Origin: Deltaproteobacteria bacterium
GTDB lineage: Bacteria; Desulfobacterota; Deferrisomatia; Deferrisomatales; BM512
Length of the DNA: 64,000 bases
Reading direction: 5' to 3'
Assembly (NCBI GenBank): GCA_030591565.1
Contig: JAUVAU010000006.1
Coordinates: 1 to 64,000 of the forward strand
Every line of letters begins with the position of its first letter. The stretch's first letter is position 1. Made by a program: the position numbers and the translations under genes. Below are positions 63,090 through 64,000 of this stretch, piece by piece. The notes below the pieces were generated by a model. It was not told the origin of the DNA. It did not search any database and saw only the letters and a program-made list of their open reading frames with translations.

Positions 63090-64000
63090 TTACTCTTCCA
63101 GCACCGCTTGGGCAGCCGCCAAGCGCGCGATCGGTACGCGAAAGGGGCTGCAGGATACGTAGTCCAGCCCGACGCGGTGGAAGAAATGTATAGAGTCGGG
63201 GTCGCCGCCGTGTTCGCCGCAAACGCCCACCTTGAGTCCCGGCCTTCCCTTGCGTCCCTTGCTGGTCCCCATCTCCACCAGCTGGCCCACGCCGCTCTGG
63301 TCGATCGACTGGAAGGGGTCCTTTGCGTATATCCCCTTCTCCACGTAGGAGGGCAGGAAGGTGCCCGCGTCGTCACGGGAAAAGCCACAGGTCATCTGGG
63401 TGAGGTCGTTGGTGCCAAAGCTGAAAAACTCCGCCTCGGCTGCGATCTCGTCGGCGGTGAGCGCAGCCCGGGGGACCTCGATCATCGTGCCGATGAGGAA
63501 GTTCAGCTCGGTCAAGCCGCTCTCCTTCTTTACCAGCTCGGCGACCTCAAGGATCAGCGCCTTCTGGTCGGTGAACTCCTCCACGGTGCCCACCAGCGGG
63601 ACCATTATCTCCGGCTGCGCGTCCACGCCTTCCTGGGTGAGTTCCGCTGTGGCTTCAAGGATGGCGCGGGCCTGCATTCTGGTGACCTGGGGGTAGCTGA
63701 TGCCAAGGCGACAGCCGCGGTGACCCAGCATCGGGTTCAACTCGTGCAGTTGCTCGATGCGGGCGCGGACATTGTCCACATCCTTGCCCATCGATTGGGC
63801 AAGCTCCTCGACCAACGCATCCTCCTGGGGGACGAACTCGTGAAGAGGAGGATCAAGCAGGCGGATTGTCACGGGTAGCCCCGCCATCGCTCTAAGGATG
63901 CCCTTGAAGTCTGCGCGCTGGTAGGGGAGCAGTTTGTCAGCGGCGATGGTGCGGTCCTCGTCATTCTCGGCCAAGATCATCTCGCGGATGCATTTGATCC
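63090..64000 (-). CDS. ppdK: Pyruvate, phosphate dikinase, C-terminal part (5' end outside window)
   Basis: At least 303 residues of the PEP/pyruvate-binding TIM barrel. The visible start reads [37 protein letters not shown] and the catalytic C-G-E-H-G-G-D-P follow. It makes PEP from pyruvate, ATP and phosphate, or the reverse, and complements pckA. The frame stays open beyond base 64000. Confidence 0.96.
   Translation of the reverse strand, partial: IKCIREMILAENDEDRTIAADKLLPYQRADFKGILRAMAGLPVTIRLLDPPLHEFVPQEDALVEELAQSMGKDVDNVRARIEQLHELNPMLGHRGCRLGISYPQVTRMQARAILEATAELTQEGVDAQPEIMVPLVGTVEEFTDQKALILEVAELVKKESGLTELNFLIGTMIEVPRAALTADEIAAEAEFFSFGTNDLTQMTCGFSRDDAGTFLPSYVEKGIYAKDPFQSIDQSGVGQLVEMGTSKGRKGRPGLKVGVCGEHGGDPDSIHFFHRVGLDYVSCSPFRVPIARLAAAQAVLEE

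Overview
The window reads as a chromosomal segment of a Gram-negative, anaerobic, menaquinone-using bacterium, most like the deltaproteobacterial (Desulfobacterota) radiation. This is inferred from lpxC (outer membrane LPS), the order rimP-nusA-infB-DUF503-rbfA-nrnA-truB-rpsO-pnp, the DUF4390-NtrY-NtrX cluster, futalosine-pathway menaquinone genes, heterodisulfide-reductase modules and a multihaem cytochrome. The genes look chromosomal and vertically inherited: no phage, transposase, integrase, CRISPR array, rRNA or tRNA was seen.

Layout. 1-11.1 kb: a redox cluster with three HdrA-type flavoproteins (one partial, one with C-terminal ferredoxin domains, one a 995-residue internal duplication), HdrC, HdrB, MvhD, an FrhB/FdhB-like iron-sulfur protein and a soluble FrdB/FrdA pair, followed by sucCD (11.3-13.4 kb). 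I infer a cytoplasmic flavin-based electron-bifurcating or -confurcating machine acting on fumarate/succinate. 13.8-15.9 kb (minus): mqnD, mqnB and two small desulforedoxin-like proteins. 16.0-23.8 kb: dgt, a degenerate-receiver protein with acidic repeats, valS, nadC, a macro-domain gene and a Cys-rich protein. 23.9-26.9 kb: mqnP-mqnE-mqnC. 27-37 kb: PilZ, hydrolase, SNF2 helicase, ferritin, GDT1-type exporter, metal-binding HMA protein, cupin, a two-piece RdgC, a methyltransferase. 37-46.6 kb: pckA, degP, nadE, DUF2062, nfo, a UPF0718 permease, lpxC. 46.8-51 kb: DUF4390 and an NtrY/NtrX pair. 51-61.6 kb: translation/RNA operon ending in pnp and dut. 61.9-64 kb (minus): an octahaem cytochrome c and the C-terminal part of pyruvate phosphate dikinase.

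The most unusual signal is non-coding. At least eleven copies of one structured repeat family (two main variants, here called A and B, about 110-240 bp) fill almost every longer gap, usually starting within about 5-60 nt of a stop codon. All copies share short conserved loop motifs but have different stem sequences that remain paired, so they covary like a structured RNA or cruciform. One copy is flanked by two nearly identical copies of a complete terminator hairpin, as though it had inserted at a terminator and duplicated it.

Metabolically the genes suggest an anaerobe that runs fumarate/succinate chemistry with soluble Hdr-linked carriers, makes succinyl-CoA or uses it through SucCD, interconverts C3/C4 acids by PckA and PpdK, makes menaquinone by the futalosine route, and has a periplasmic multihaem cytochrome for respiratory electron transfer.
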